The notes beneath the pieces are model-generated. The model worked only from the letters and a program-made list of their open reading frames with translations. It did no database searches and was not told where the DNA came from. The position numbers and the translations under genes are program-made. 64,000 nucleotides of DNA from an uncultured Acetatifactor sp. (GTDB taxonomy: Bacteria; Bacillota; Clostridia; Lachnospirales; Lachnospiraceae): the NCBI GenBank assembly GCA_910577235.1, contig CAJTMX010000016.1, positions 30,780 to 94,779 on the forward strand, written 5' to 3'. Positions 1 to 8,152 of the stretch are shown here, one piece after another. Each line of letters begins with the position of its first letter. Within the stretch, counting starts at the first letter, position 1.

Positions 1-399
1 TGTCTGCTGGGGAGCCCTTATACCGTGAGCGGCAGGGTGTGCCACGGGGCGGCAAGAGGAGCAACTTTTGACATGCCCACGGCAAATCTGCCATTTCCCC
101 AGGACAGGCTGGCACCTCCTTTCGGAGTATATTTTTCCCGGGTGGCGCACGGGGGGAAGAGCTATGCCGCCATCAGCAATGTGGGCTGCAAACCCACGGT
201 TACGGACGCGGGCCGGGTGGGGGTGGAGACATATCTGTATGATTTCGCGGGCAATCTCTACGATGAGGATATTGCCGTGCAGTTGCTGGCTTTCCACAGG
301 CCGGAGCGGCGGTTTGAGTCGGTGGAGGCGTTGAAGCGGCAGCTGCGGGCGGACAGGGAGGCCGGCAGGGAATACTGGGAAAAAGGTAATAATTCTTAA
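1..399 (+). CDS. ribF: RibF C-terminal part: riboflavin kinase / FAD synthetase (5' end outside window)
   Basis: This frame is open from the first base, so the gene starts upstream of the window and only 132 C-terminal residues are visible. They make up the riboflavin kinase domain, which phosphorylates riboflavin to FMN with ATP in the cytoplasm; the missing N-terminal half would hold the FAD synthetase domain. The phrase MPTANLPFP matches the family's PTANL substrate-binding motif. NVGCKPTV and the following VETYLYDF match the conserved NxGxxPT and ExHLxDF blocks. The end, with FHRPERRFESVEALKRQL, is typical of the family C terminus. A GTG at 25 is not the true start. In Firmicutes ribF commonly lies just before rpsO, with which it shares this neighbourhood. 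Confidence 0.9.
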   Translation, partial: CLLGSPYTVSGRVCHGAARGATFDMPTANLPFPQDRLAPPFGVYFSRVAHGGKSYAAISNVGCKPTVTDAGRVGVETYLYDFAGNLYDEDIAVQLLAFHRPERRFESVEALKRQLRADREAGREYWEKGNNS

Positions 400-417
400 A
401 AAAATATAAAAAACAGG

Positions 418-446
418 TTGCCAGTTTTCTTATTTTCCCTTAAAAT
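418..446 (+). promoter_or_regulatory. Predicted sigma-A promoter for the Na/Pi transporter gene
   Basis: TTGCCA at 418-423 and TAAAAT at 441-446 are separated by 17 bases, about 70 bases before the start codon of the transporter gene. Confidence 0.6.
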
Positions 447-516
447 AGACTCGTATGTGTAACTATTTGATTTCGGGGATAAACAGGATTTTGTTACGAA
501 TGAAGGGAATAAACGT

Positions 517-2139
517 ATGAATGTACGCATTTTGCTGTCACTGGCCGGGGGGCTGGGCCTCTTTCTGTTTGGTATGGACCTGATGAGCGACTCCATCGAG
601 AAAGTGGCGGGCGCCAGGCTGCGCCGAATATTGGAGATATTTACCACCAACCGTTTTACCGGTATGCTGGTGGGTATTGTATTTACCGGGATCATCCAGT
701 CCTCCTCGGCCTGTACGGCTATGGTGGTCAGTTTTGTCAATTCCGGACTCATGAATCTGTATCAGGCGGCGGGCGTGATCTTTGGAGCCAACATCGGTAC
801 CACCATCACCTCCCAGCTGGTATCTCTCAATCTTTCAGCCGCGGCGCCGGTGATCCTGCTGTGCGGCGTGCTGGTCATGATGTTCAGCAAAAAGGAAAAA
901 GTTAAGAAATTCGCGGAGGTGATCGTGGGATTCGGCATTTTGTTCACCGGACTCAGCACCATGTCAAGCGGCATGGCGGAGATGAAGAACGTGCCGGAAG
1001 TGGTGGAATTGATGAAATCCCTGAAAAACCCTTTGCTGGCTACGCTGGTGGGCACTGTGCTGACGGCGGTGATCCAGAGTTCTTCCGTGACCGTCAGTAT
1101 CGTGCTGCTGTTGGCCAATCAGGGATTTCTGGATCTGGGAATATGCATGTACATCATTTTGGGCTGTAACATCGGGGCCTGCGCAACCGCGCTGATCGCC
1201 TCCCTGCCGGGCAAGAAGGACGCCAAGAGGGCGGCACTGATCCATTTCTGGTTCAATGTGGTGGGGACGGCGCTGATCTATGTGATCCTGTTTGTCGCCA
1301 AGGAACCCATCATACATATGATACAGTCCATCTCCGCGGACAACGGCAGATTTGTGGCCAATGCCCACACCATCATCAAGGTGTTCCAGGTGATCGTGCT
1401 GTTTCCCTTCTCCGGGGCCATCGTGAAACTGGCCAGCATCACCGTGCCGGGAGAGGACAAAAAGGTGGGCTATCGGGAGAGCTACCAGCTGAAATACATA
1501 GGCGAGAAGGTGGTCTTCAACCCGGCTACGGCGGTGGTTGAGGTTATCAAGGAGCTGGACCGCATGGCGTCTCTGGCCAGCGAGAACCTAAACCGCGCCA
1601 TGAACGCGCTGATCACGCTGGACGAGGAAGACATCCAGGAAGTCTATGAGGTGGAGAAAAATATCAACTTCTTAAACCATGCCATCACAAATTATCTTGT
1701 CAAGATCAATCAGACCACGCTGCCCATCGAGGACTTGAAGAGTCTGGGCGCGCTGTTCCATGTGGTCAATGATATCGAGCGTATAGGCGACCACGCCGAG
1801 AATGTGGCGGATGCCGCGAGACAGCGGCAGGAGGGAGACGTACATATCAGCAAGGAGGCCCAGAAGGAGCTGGGCGAGATGCTGGATATGGTCAACACCA
1901 TCATTCAGTATGCCATAGAGATGTTCGCCAAGAGCGACGACCGCCATATGAACGAAGTGATCGTCCTGGAGGAAAAGGTGGACAACAAGGAGAGGGAGCT
2001 GCAGCAGCGCCATGTGGAGAGACTGGCCAGAGGGGAATGCACTCCCGAAGCGGGCATGATCTTCTCCGATATCGTCTCCGGCCTGGAGAGAGTGGCGGAC
2101 CACGCCACCAATATCGCGTTTGCCATCCGGGACGAGTAG
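517..2139 (+). CDS. Na+/phosphate cotransporter family protein with PhoU-like tail
   Basis: A 540-aa membrane protein of the Na/Pi-cotransporter (NptA/PNaS) family, expected to move phosphate, or a related anion, with sodium across the cytoplasmic membrane. The two inverted-repeat halves each carry the diagnostic QSSS motif (QSSSA near residue 61, QSSSV near residue 187), followed by GANIGTT and GCNIGAC loops. Eight or so hydrophobic segments fill residues 1-310. From about residue 345 the protein becomes soluble and helical, with two PhoU-like repeats containing ERIGDHAENV and ERVADHATNI. Such a fused PhoU domain suggests regulation of transport. The start is supported by GAAGGG upstream of ATG. 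The gene has its own promoter. The transported ion cannot be decided from sequence. Confidence 0.9.
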   Translation: MNVRILLSLAGGLGLFLFGMDLMSDSIEKVAGARLRRILEIFTTNRFTGMLVGIVFTGIIQSSSACTAMVVSFVNSGLMNLYQAAGVIFGANIGTTITSQLVSLNLSAAAPVILLCGVLVMMFSKKEKVKKFAEVIVGFGILFTGLSTMSSGMAEMKNVPEVVELMKSLKNPLLATLVGTVLTAVIQSSSVTVSIVLLLANQGFLDLGICMYIILGCNIGACATALIASLPGKKDAKRAALIHFWFNVVGTALIYVILFVAKEPIIHMIQSISADNGRFVANAHTIIKVFQVIVLFPFSGAIVKLASITVPGEDKKVGYRESYQLKYIGEKVVFNPATAVVEVIKELDRMASLASENLNRAMNALITLDEEDIQEVYEVEKNINFLNHAITNYLVKINQTTLPIEDLKSLGALFHVVNDIERIGDHAENVADAARQRQEGDVHISKEAQKELGEMLDMVNTIIQYAIEMFAKSDDRHMNEVIVLEEKVDNKERELQQRHVERLARGECTPEAGMIFSDIVSGLERVADHATNIAFAIRDE

Positions 2140-2188
2140 AATGTCTGATAACTTTTTGCAGGAAAAAAAAGGAAATTCGCATAAACTG

Positions 2189-2218
2189 TTGACAAACCGT
2201 GCGGAATGTGTTTATAAT
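2189..2218 (+). promoter_or_regulatory. Sigma-A promoter of the NlpC/P60 hydrolase gene
   Basis: TTGACA at 2189-2194 and TATAAT at 2213-2218 match consensus fully, with an 18-base spacer. Transcription should start near 2225, directly before the WalR-like repeats. Confidence 0.75.
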
Positions 2219-2236
2219 TCTAACAGTTAATAAATT

Positions 2237-2262
2237 TGTAATAAATTTGTAACGAATGTAAC
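2237..2262 (+). promoter_or_regulatory. WalR (YycF)-type binding box downstream of the promoter
   Basis: TGTAAT (2237-2242), five bases, then TGTAAC (2248-2253) is an exact match to the WalR consensus TGTWAH-N5-TGTWAH known from Firmicutes cell-wall hydrolase genes. A third half site, TGTAAC, follows at 2257-2262. The box covers roughly +12 to +37 of the predicted transcript. That position would suit repression better than activation; the direction of control is an inference. Confidence 0.55.
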
Positions 2263-2312
2263 TGGTTTGAAAATGGTTTGAAATGATTTCTGTAATGCGA
2301 AAAGAGGAAGAC

Positions 2313-3362
2313 ATGCAAAAAAGAAAAAAGACAATAAGAAGAATTGTAAGTGCCTGTGTGGCAGCCTGTCTGCTGTTGCCGATGAATGTACAGGCATCGG
2401 AGAGCGGCGGTGCCAAGGATGTATTACAGCAGGCAGGTATCGCGTCCATGATGGATGTTTCTCTTACGGAAGAGGAATACATAGCGGCGGCCCAGCAGGC
2501 CCAGGGAGCGTCCTGGGGCTATACCAATATCGGGATCGCCAATGTGGAAACGGGTAATCTGAATGTGCGGGCCGAGGCGTCCACCGGCGGAAAGCTGGTA
2601 GGGAAGATGCCCAAGGGATCGGCCTGTGAGGTTTTGGAAGTGTTTTCGGACATCGGATGGGCGCATATCAAGTCCGGCGAGGTGGACGGATATGTCAGTA
2701 CAGAATTTTTGCTGATGGGACCCGAGGCCAAGCTCCGCGCCAACGATCTGGTGCGGACCGTGGTGGTGGCGGACACAGACGGTCTTCGGGTGCGGGATGA
2801 AGCCAGCACGGACGGTGCGGTGTACACCCAGGTGCCGGAGGATGAGGAGATGGATTATGTGTCCACTCTGGACGGCTGGTACGAGGTGGATATAGACGGG
2901 GACAACCTGTTCGTGTCCGCTGAGTTCTCCCATGTGGAAGAGCGTCTGGACACGGCAGTTACCATGGCGGAGCTGATGTATGGACAAGGTGTCTCCGATC
3001 TCCGTGTGGATCTGGTGGAATATGCCAAACAGTTTTTGGGCAATCCCTATGTGTGGGGCGGCACCAGCCTGACCAAGGGTGCCGACTGTTCCGGATTTGT
3101 CATGAGCGTCTATAAGAACTTCGGCATTTCCTTAAGTCACAGTTCACGGGCTCAGGCCAACGAGGGAACCAAGATTTCCTACTCCGATATACAGCCCGGA
3201 GACCTGGTGTTCTATGCGAACAGCAGCGGTACCATCAACCATGTGGCCATATATATAGGAGGCGGAAGAGTGATCAGTGCCAGCAATCCCAAGAGCGGTA
3301 TCAGGATCAACAAGTACAATTACCGCACACCTGTGAAATACGTGAGCATATTAAAGGATTGA
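2313..3362 (+). CDS. Secreted peptidoglycan hydrolase: two SH3 domains plus NlpC/P60
   Basis: A 349-aa exported cell-wall endopeptidase. I place the start at the ATG at 2313, seven bases after AGAGGAAG, rather than the in-frame ATG at 2283, because it directly begins a signal peptide (KRKK, hydrophobic stretch, cleavage near NVQA-SES at about residue 29). Two bacterial SH3 domains follow at about 70-130 (with NLNVRAEAS) and 140-205 (with GLRVRDEAS), which bind peptidoglycan. The NlpC/P60 catalytic domain occupies about 235-349, with Cys259 in GADCSGFV and His310 in NHVAIYIG. Enzymes of this family cut gamma-D-Glu-diamino acid bonds in stem peptides. The gene stands alone between promoter 2189-2218 and the rpsO promoter, and the WalR-like box suggests cell-wall stress control. 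Confidence 0.9.
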   Translation: MQKRKKTIRRIVSACVAACLLLPMNVQASESGGAKDVLQQAGIASMMDVSLTEEEYIAAAQQAQGASWGYTNIGIANVETGNLNVRAEASTGGKLVGKMPKGSACEVLEVFSDIGWAHIKSGEVDGYVSTEFLLMGPEAKLRANDLVRTVVVADTDGLRVRDEASTDGAVYTQVPEDEEMDYVSTLDGWYEVDIDGDNLFVSAEFSHVEERLDTAVTMAELMYGQGVSDLRVDLVEYAKQFLGNPYVWGGTSLTKGADCSGFVMSVYKNFGISLSHSSRAQANEGTKISYSDIQPGDLVFYANSSGTINHVAIYIGGGRVISASNPKSGIRINKYNYRTPVKYVSILKD

Positions 3363-3381
3363 TGAAAACGCAATTTAGGTG

Positions 3382-3410
3382 TTTACAAATGAAGTGAGAT
3401 GTGTTATTCT
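3382..3410 (+). promoter_or_regulatory. Predicted sigma-A promoter for rpsO
   Basis: TTTACA at 3382-3387 and TATTCT at 3405-3410 with a 17-base spacer. The roughly 85-base leader that follows is rich in short complementary segments (for example around 3447-3474). It could be the S15 autoregulatory leader known in other bacteria, but I cannot assign a specific fold. Confidence 0.55.
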
Positions 3411-3500
3411 TTATCGGTATGAGTTCGCCGACGCTCAGATACGGGACACTCCAACCCGGTCCTGGTGTACGGTAAGTATAAGAATATGGAGGAAAAGAAC

Positions 3501-3767
3501 ATGATTTCTAAGGAGAAAAAGACCGCAATTATCAACGAGTACGCAAGAACACCCGGCGACACAGGTTCACCGGAGGTTCAGATCGCAGTGCTGACCGAGA
3601 GGATCAAAGAGTTGACCGAGCATATGAAGGCCAACCCCAAGGATCACCATTCCAACAGAGGTCTGTTGAAACTGGTTGGTCAGAGACGTGGTTTACTGGC
3701 TTATTTAAAGAGCAAGGATATCGAGAGATATCGTCAGTTGATCGACAGGTTAGGTCTGAGAAAGTAA
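3501..3767 (+). CDS. rpsO: 30S ribosomal protein S15
   Basis: An 88-aa protein, the normal length for S15, which binds 16S rRNA early in 30S subunit assembly. The family pattern is plain: TPGDTGSPEVQIAVLT in the first third, then DHHSNRGLLKLVGQRR and YRQLIDRLGLRK at the end. The start at 3501 follows GGAGG at 3488-3492; an upstream in-frame ATG at 3465 would add 12 residues not found in the family. It sits in the classic rpsO-pnp arrangement and ends in a strong terminator before pnp. Confidence 0.97.
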   Translation: MISKEKKTAIINEYARTPGDTGSPEVQIAVLTERIKELTEHMKANPKDHHSNRGLLKLVGQRRGLLAYLKSKDIERYRQLIDRLGLRK

Positions 3768-3776
3768 GACTTTGGG

Positions 3777-3815
3777 AAGGCGGAGCAGCAGCCGGATACG
3801 GCACTCCGCCTTTTT
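3777..3815 (+). terminator. Intrinsic terminator after rpsO
   Basis: AAGGCGGAG at 3777-3785 pairs with CTCCGCCTT at 3804-3812, and the run of five T begins at 3811. It separates rpsO from pnp. Confidence 0.85.
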
Positions 3816-3890
3816 GCCATAGAAGAGTTTCCAATATCAACGGATGCAATACCGCAGACAAAGCCAGCGGTATGCGGGAAAGAGGTAAAA

Positions 3891-5981
3891 ATGTATAATT
3901 CTTATTCAATGGAACTGGCCGGCCGTACTCTGACAGTGGACGTCAACAGAGTGGGTAAACAGGCTAACGGCTGTGCGTTTATGCACTATGGAGAGACTAC
4001 GGTGTTAAGCTGTGCCACCGCGTCTGAAAAGCCCAGAGAGGGCATCGATTTCTTCCCCCTGAGTGTGGAATTTGAGGAGAAACTGTACTCGGTGGGCAAG
4101 ATCCCGGGCGGATTTAACAAGAGAGAGGGAAAAGCCAGCGAGAACGCGGTGCTGACCAGCCGTGTGATCGACAGGCCCATGCGTCCCCTGTTCCCCAAGG
4201 ATTACCGTAATGATGTGACGCTGAACAATATGGTGATGAGCGTTGACCCCGAGTGTCGTCCCGAGCTGGTAGCCATGCTGGGCGCCGCCATCGCCACCTG
4301 CATCTCCGATATCCCTTTTGACGGTCCCTGCGCCATGACCCAGGTGGGTATGATAGACGGAGAGCTTATCATCAACCCCTCCCAGGAGCAGTGGAAGAGA
4401 GGAGATCTGAATCTGACAGTGGCCTCTACCCGCGAGAAGGTTATTATGATCGAGGCAGGTGCCAATGAGATTCCCGAGGCAAAGATGATCGAGGCCATCT
4501 ACAAGGCTCATGAGATCAATCAGACCATCATCGCCTTTATCGATAAGATCGTGGCCGAGGTGGGCAAGCCCAAGCACACCTATACCAGCTGCGCAATTCC
4601 TCAGGAGATGTTTGACGAGATCATGAAGATTGTCACTCCCGAAGAGATGGAAGTGGCTGTCTTTACCGATGACAAGCAGACCCGTGAGGAGAATATCCGC
4701 CAGATCACTGCCAAACTCGAGGAGGCTTTCGCCGAGAACGAGGAGTGGCTGGCCATCTTGGGCGAGGCCGTATATCAGTATGAGAAAAAGACCGTGCGCA
4801 AGATGATACTGAAGGATCACAAGCGCCCCGACGGCCGTGAGATCACCCAGATCCGTCCTCTGGCCGCAGAGGTGGATCTGATCCCCAGAGTGCACGGCTC
4901 CGCCATGTTCACCCGGGGACAGACCCAGATCTGCAATGTCTGTACTCTGGCTCCTCTGTCCGAGCAGCAGAAACTGGACGGACTGGACGAGAACGAGGTG
5001 AGCAAGAGATATATGCATCACTATAACTTCCCCTCCTATTCCGTGGGCGAGACCAAGCCCTCCAGAGGACCGGGACGCCGGGAGATCGGTCACGGCGCTT
5101 TGGCGGAGAGGGCGCTGATCCCCGTGCTGCCCAGCGAGGAGGAATTCCCCTATGCCATCCGTACGGTGTCCGAGACTTTTGAGAGCAACGGTTCCACCTC
5201 CATGGCATCCACCTGCGCATCCTGTATGTCTCTGATGGCGGCAGGCGTGCCCATCAAGAAGATGGTGGCCGGTATCTCCTGCGGTCTGGTGACCGGCGAG
5301 ACCGATGACGATTTCGTGCTGCTCACGGATATCCAGGGACTGGAAGATTTCTTCGGCGATATGGATTTCAAGGTGACCGGTACAACCGAGGGTATCACCG
5401 CGATCCAGATGGATATCAAGATCCACGGACTGACCAGACCCATCGTGGAGGGGGCCATCGCCCGCTGCCGCGAGGCCAGACTGTTTATCATGGATAACTG
5501 CATGAGACCTGCCATTTCCGCTCCCCGTCCTCAGGTTGGGCCCTATGCGCCCAAGATCATCTCCATTCAGATCGATCCGGAGAAGATCGGCGATGTGGTG
5601 GGACAGAGAGGCAAGACCATCAATGAGATCATTGCCCGCACCGGGGTTAAGATCGATATTACCGATGACGGCAAGGTATCCGTATGCGGAACCGACAAGG
5701 TGATGATGGACAAGGCTGTGGAGATGATCAAGATGATCACCACAGATTTTGAGGAAGGCCAGATCTTCAAGGGCAAGGTAGTCAGCATCAAGGATTTCGG
5801 CGCGTTCATCGAGTTCGCTCCCGGCAAGGAGGGCATGGTTCATATCTCCAAGATTGCCAAGGAGAGGATTAACCGCGTGGAGGATGTGCTGACTCTTGGG
5901 GATGTAGTCACCGTGGTATGTCTGGGCAAGGATAAGATGGGACGTATCAGCTTTTCCATGAAAGACGTTGCACAGGCTTAA
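3891..5981 (+). CDS. pnp: Polynucleotide phosphorylase (PNPase)
   Basis: A 696-aa 3'-to-5' phosphorolytic exoribonuclease that degrades mRNA and acts with RNase Y (encoded further on in this window) in Firmicute RNA decay. The order of domains is complete: first RNase PH domain (about 1-220, with GGFNKREG and DRPMRPLFP), helical linker, second RNase PH domain (about 310-540, with RGQTQ and MASTCASCMSL), KH domain (about 550-610, with GQRGKTINEI) and S1 domain (about 620-690, with DFGAFIEF and GKEGMVHIS). Start at ATG after AAGAGGTAAAA. A terminator follows directly. Length and motifs are normal. Confidence 0.97.
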   Translation: MYNSYSMELAGRTLTVDVNRVGKQANGCAFMHYGETTVLSCATASEKPREGIDFFPLSVEFEEKLYSVGKIPGGFNKREGKASENAVLTSRVIDRPMRPLFPKDYRNDVTLNNMVMSVDPECRPELVAMLGAAIATCISDIPFDGPCAMTQVGMIDGELIINPSQEQWKRGDLNLTVASTREKVIMIEAGANEIPEAKMIEAIYKAHEINQTIIAFIDKIVAEVGKPKHTYTSCAIPQEMFDEIMKIVTPEEMEVAVFTDDKQTREENIRQITAKLEEAFAENEEWLAILGEAVYQYEKKTVRKMILKDHKRPDGREITQIRPLAAEVDLIPRVHGSAMFTRGQTQICNVCTLAPLSEQQKLDGLDENEVSKRYMHHYNFPSYSVGETKPSRGPGRREIGHGALAERALIPVLPSEEEFPYAIRTVSETFESNGSTSMASTCASCMSLMAAGVPIKKMVAGISCGLVTGETDDDFVLLTDIQGLEDFFGDMDFKVTGTTEGITAIQMDIKIHGLTRPIVEGAIARCREARLFIMDNCMRPAISAPRPQVGPYAPKIISIQIDPEKIGDVVGQRGKTINEIIARTGVKIDITDDGKVSVCGTDKVMMDKAVEMIKMITTDFEEGQIFKGKVVSIKDFGAFIEFAPGKEGMVHISKIAKERINRVEDVLTLGDVVTVVCLGKDKMGRISFSMKDVAQA

Positions 5982-5998
5982 GCACATAAGAAAGGCAT

Positions 5999-6034
5999 GC
6001 GCCACTATCCACATATCCGGTAGTGGCGCTTTTT
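5999..6034 (+). terminator. Intrinsic terminator after pnp
   Basis: GCGCCACTA (5999-6007) and TAGTGGCGC (6021-6029) form a perfect 9-bp stem followed by five T. Confidence 0.9.
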
Positions 6035-6169
6035 ATGATTTCTTTAATAAATGTTTAGAAAGAATACATTGTATTTGCCTGGATTTGGGCGTAGGATTAT
6101 AGAAAAGGCGGCATATACGGCGGTCGCAAGGCCCCGTAGGACCAAAACGGAGAGGCAAGTGAAGGCTGT

Positions 6170-6562
6170 ATGAGAGAGAAAATGATGCGCTTTATGCAGG
6201 GCAGATACGGAAACGACAGGCTGGGACAGGTGATGCTGATGCTGGCGCTGGTTTGTGTGGTGCTGTCCCTGTTTAGGATTCCTTTTATTTCCACGCTGGG
6301 TCTGGTGATACTTTTCCTGACATATTACCGCATGTTTTCGCGGCAGATCAGCAAACGCGCGGCGGAGAATCAGAAATATCTACAGCTGGAGTGGAAACTG
6401 CGGGTAAAATTGCAAAAGAGAAAGCAGGCGCTGGCAAAGAGCAGGACCCACCGCGTCTACAAATGTCCAAACTGCAGTCAAAAGATCCGCGTTCCCAGAA
6501 ACAGAGGCCGTATCGCCATCACGTGCAGGAAATGCGGCACAGAGTTCATCAGGAAGACCTGA
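6170..6562 (+). CDS. Small membrane protein with C-terminal zinc ribbon
   Basis: A 130-aa protein of unknown function. Residues about 20-55 contain one long or two short hydrophobic segments (VMLMLALVCVVLSLF, then LGLVILFLTYY). A basic helical linker rich in K, R and Q runs to about residue 95, and a four-cysteine zinc ribbon (CPNC ... CRKC) closes the protein. The arrangement suggests a membrane-anchored cytoplasmic zinc ribbon. It is followed after 16 bases by the DUF5685 gene and then the J-domain gene, so the three are probably one transcript. An internal ATG at 6182 is an alternative start; GAAGG lies just before 6170. Confidence 0.75.
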   Translation: MREKMMRFMQGRYGNDRLGQVMLMLALVCVVLSLFRIPFISTLGLVILFLTYYRMFSRQISKRAAENQKYLQLEWKLRVKLQKRKQALAKSRTHRVYKCPNCSQKIRVPRNRGRIAITCRKCGTEFIRKT

Positions 6563-6578
6563 CCCGGGAGATGAGCCT

Positions 6579-7418
6579 ATGTTTGGATACATTGTAGTGA
6601 ATCAGCCGGAGCTGCGCATCAGAGAGTGGGAGATGTACCATTCCTATTACTGCGGCCTGTGCCGGATATTAAAACAAAAATACGGAAGGGTGGGTCAGTC
6701 CACCTTAAGTTTTGATATGACGTTTGTGCTGATGCTGCTCTCGGGACTTTATGAGCCGGAGACGGTATGCGGAAAAAGCCGCTGTGTCATGCATCCGGGC
6801 AAAAAGCATGAGTACCGCTACAACGAACTGACGGAGTATGCGGCGGATATGAATATGCTGCTGGCGGAGTATAAATGTATGGACGACTGGAAGGATGACG
6901 GAAAGCGTCTCCGCCTGATGACTGCCCGTATTTTGGGGCGCAGGACGGGAGAGAGCAAACGTCGGTATGCCAAAAAGCTGGAGCAGATTGCCGTCTCCAT
7001 GGAAAAACTCTCCCGGGCGGAGGAGCAGGGAGTGACGGACTTAGACCGAATGGCGGGCTACTTTGGACAGGTGATGTCCCGGGTCGTGACCTGCCGCGAG
7101 GATGAGTGGACAAGTATTCTGCATCGTTTCGGATTTTATCTGGGTAAATTTATCTATCTGCTGGACGCCTATGAGGATTTGGAGGAGGATATCAAAAAGA
7201 ACCGCTACAATCCTCTGCGGGAGCGGTATCAGGCCCCCGATTTTGAGCAGAGCTGTCAGGATATTCTGACGATGATGATGTCGGCCTGCTGCCGGGAGTT
7301 CGAGCAGCTCCCCATATTGGACAATGTGGAGATACTGCGCAATATCCTGTACTCCGGTGTGTGGAGCCGGTATAAGGCAGTGCGTGACAGAAGGCAGAAA
7401 GCGGAAACAACGAATTAA
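6579..7418 (+). CDS. DUF5685 family protein
   Basis: A 279-aa cytoplasmic protein that I recognise as the DUF5685 type found mainly in Clostridia; its function is unknown. The N terminus has YYCGLC (about residues 23-28) and a second cysteine pair in VCGKSRC, forming a likely metal-binding cluster. The centre and C terminus are all-helical, with LGKFIYLLDAYEDLEEDIKKN, a pattern with several acidic residues. The acidic helices recall small-molecule or prenyl-binding folds, but no function should be read from that. It lies between the zinc-ribbon membrane protein and the J-domain protein with gaps of about 16 bases, suggesting co-expression. Confidence 0.7.
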   Translation: MFGYIVVNQPELRIREWEMYHSYYCGLCRILKQKYGRVGQSTLSFDMTFVLMLLSGLYEPETVCGKSRCVMHPGKKHEYRYNELTEYAADMNMLLAEYKCMDDWKDDGKRLRLMTARILGRRTGESKRRYAKKLEQIAVSMEKLSRAEEQGVTDLDRMAGYFGQVMSRVVTCREDEWTSILHRFGFYLGKFIYLLDAYEDLEEDIKKNRYNPLRERYQAPDFEQSCQDILTMMMSACCREFEQLPILDNVEILRNILYSGVWSRYKAVRDRRQKAETTN

Positions 7419-7433
7419 TAGACGGAGAACAGT

Positions 7434-8123
7434 ATGAGTGACCCTTATCAGGTGCTGGGGGTGTCCCGCGGCGCTACGGAAGAGGAAATCAAAAAAGCAT
7501 ATCGTGCCCTGAGCCGGAGATATCATCCGGATGCCAATGTGAACAATCCCAACAAGGCCCAGGCGGAGGAGAAATTCAAGGAGATTCAGGCGGCGTACCA
7601 GCAGGTGATGAAGGAGAAGACCGGGGGCTATGCCGGGGGATACGGCCAGAGCGGCAGCGGCGGTCGGGAGGAAGATCCCTTTGCGGGCTTTGGATTTGGT
7701 CCCTTTGGGTTTTACGGCTACGGACAGAGACAGAACACCGGCTATGAGGAGCAGCCTCACCTGCGGGCGGCGGGCAACTATATACGCAACGGCTATTACC
7801 GGGAGGCCCGAAATACATTGGATCAGATGGACAGCGGCGAGAGGAACGCCAGATGGTATTACTACAGCGCCATTGCCCACTCCAGTCTGGGCAACAATGT
7901 GGCGGCGCTGGAACATGCCAGAAAGGCGGTATCCCTTGAACCGGGAAACGGAGACTACAGACAGCTGCAGCAGACGCTGGAAAACGGCGGCAGCTGGTAC
8001 CGCCAGCGCCAGGCGGGATACGGCTATCCCACCATGGGCGACGGCAATATATGTATGAAACTCTGTGTGGCAAATATGATTTGCAATATGTGCTGCTGCG
8101 GACGCGGTTTCTTCTGCATATAA
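7434..8123 (+). CDS. J-domain (DnaJ-like) protein with cysteine-rich tail
   Basis: A 229-aa co-chaperone-like protein. The J domain spans about 3-68 with the HPD motif at residues 31-33, the site that stimulates DnaK ATPase. A Gly/Phe/Tyr-rich linker (about 70-105) follows, then a short TPR-like helical part (about 110-185). It lacks the zinc fingers and substrate domain of full DnaJ, so it is not the main DnaJ. The last 25 residues are unusual: they contain CMKLC and ICNMCCCGRG, six or seven cysteines in a hydrophobic tail. This could be lipidated, metal-binding or membrane-inserted; I cannot tell which. It follows the DUF5685 gene by 15 bases. Confidence 0.85.
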   Translation: MSDPYQVLGVSRGATEEEIKKAYRALSRRYHPDANVNNPNKAQAEEKFKEIQAAYQQVMKEKTGGYAGGYGQSGSGGREEDPFAGFGFGPFGFYGYGQRQNTGYEEQPHLRAAGNYIRNGYYREARNTLDQMDSGERNARWYYYSAIAHSSLGNNVAALEHARKAVSLEPGNGDYRQLQQTLENGGSWYRQRQAGYGYPTMGDGNICMKLCVANMICNMCCCGRGFFCI

Positions 8124-8152
8124 TTACATAAATAAAACAAGCGAAAGCAGCA

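Noticed and set aside
4005..6014. 669-codon open frame on the reverse strand opposite pnp
   Set aside because: It is a shadow of the high-bias codons of pnp; the translation is a low-complexity His/Leu/Gly-rich sequence with no family, and pnp is complete on the other strand.
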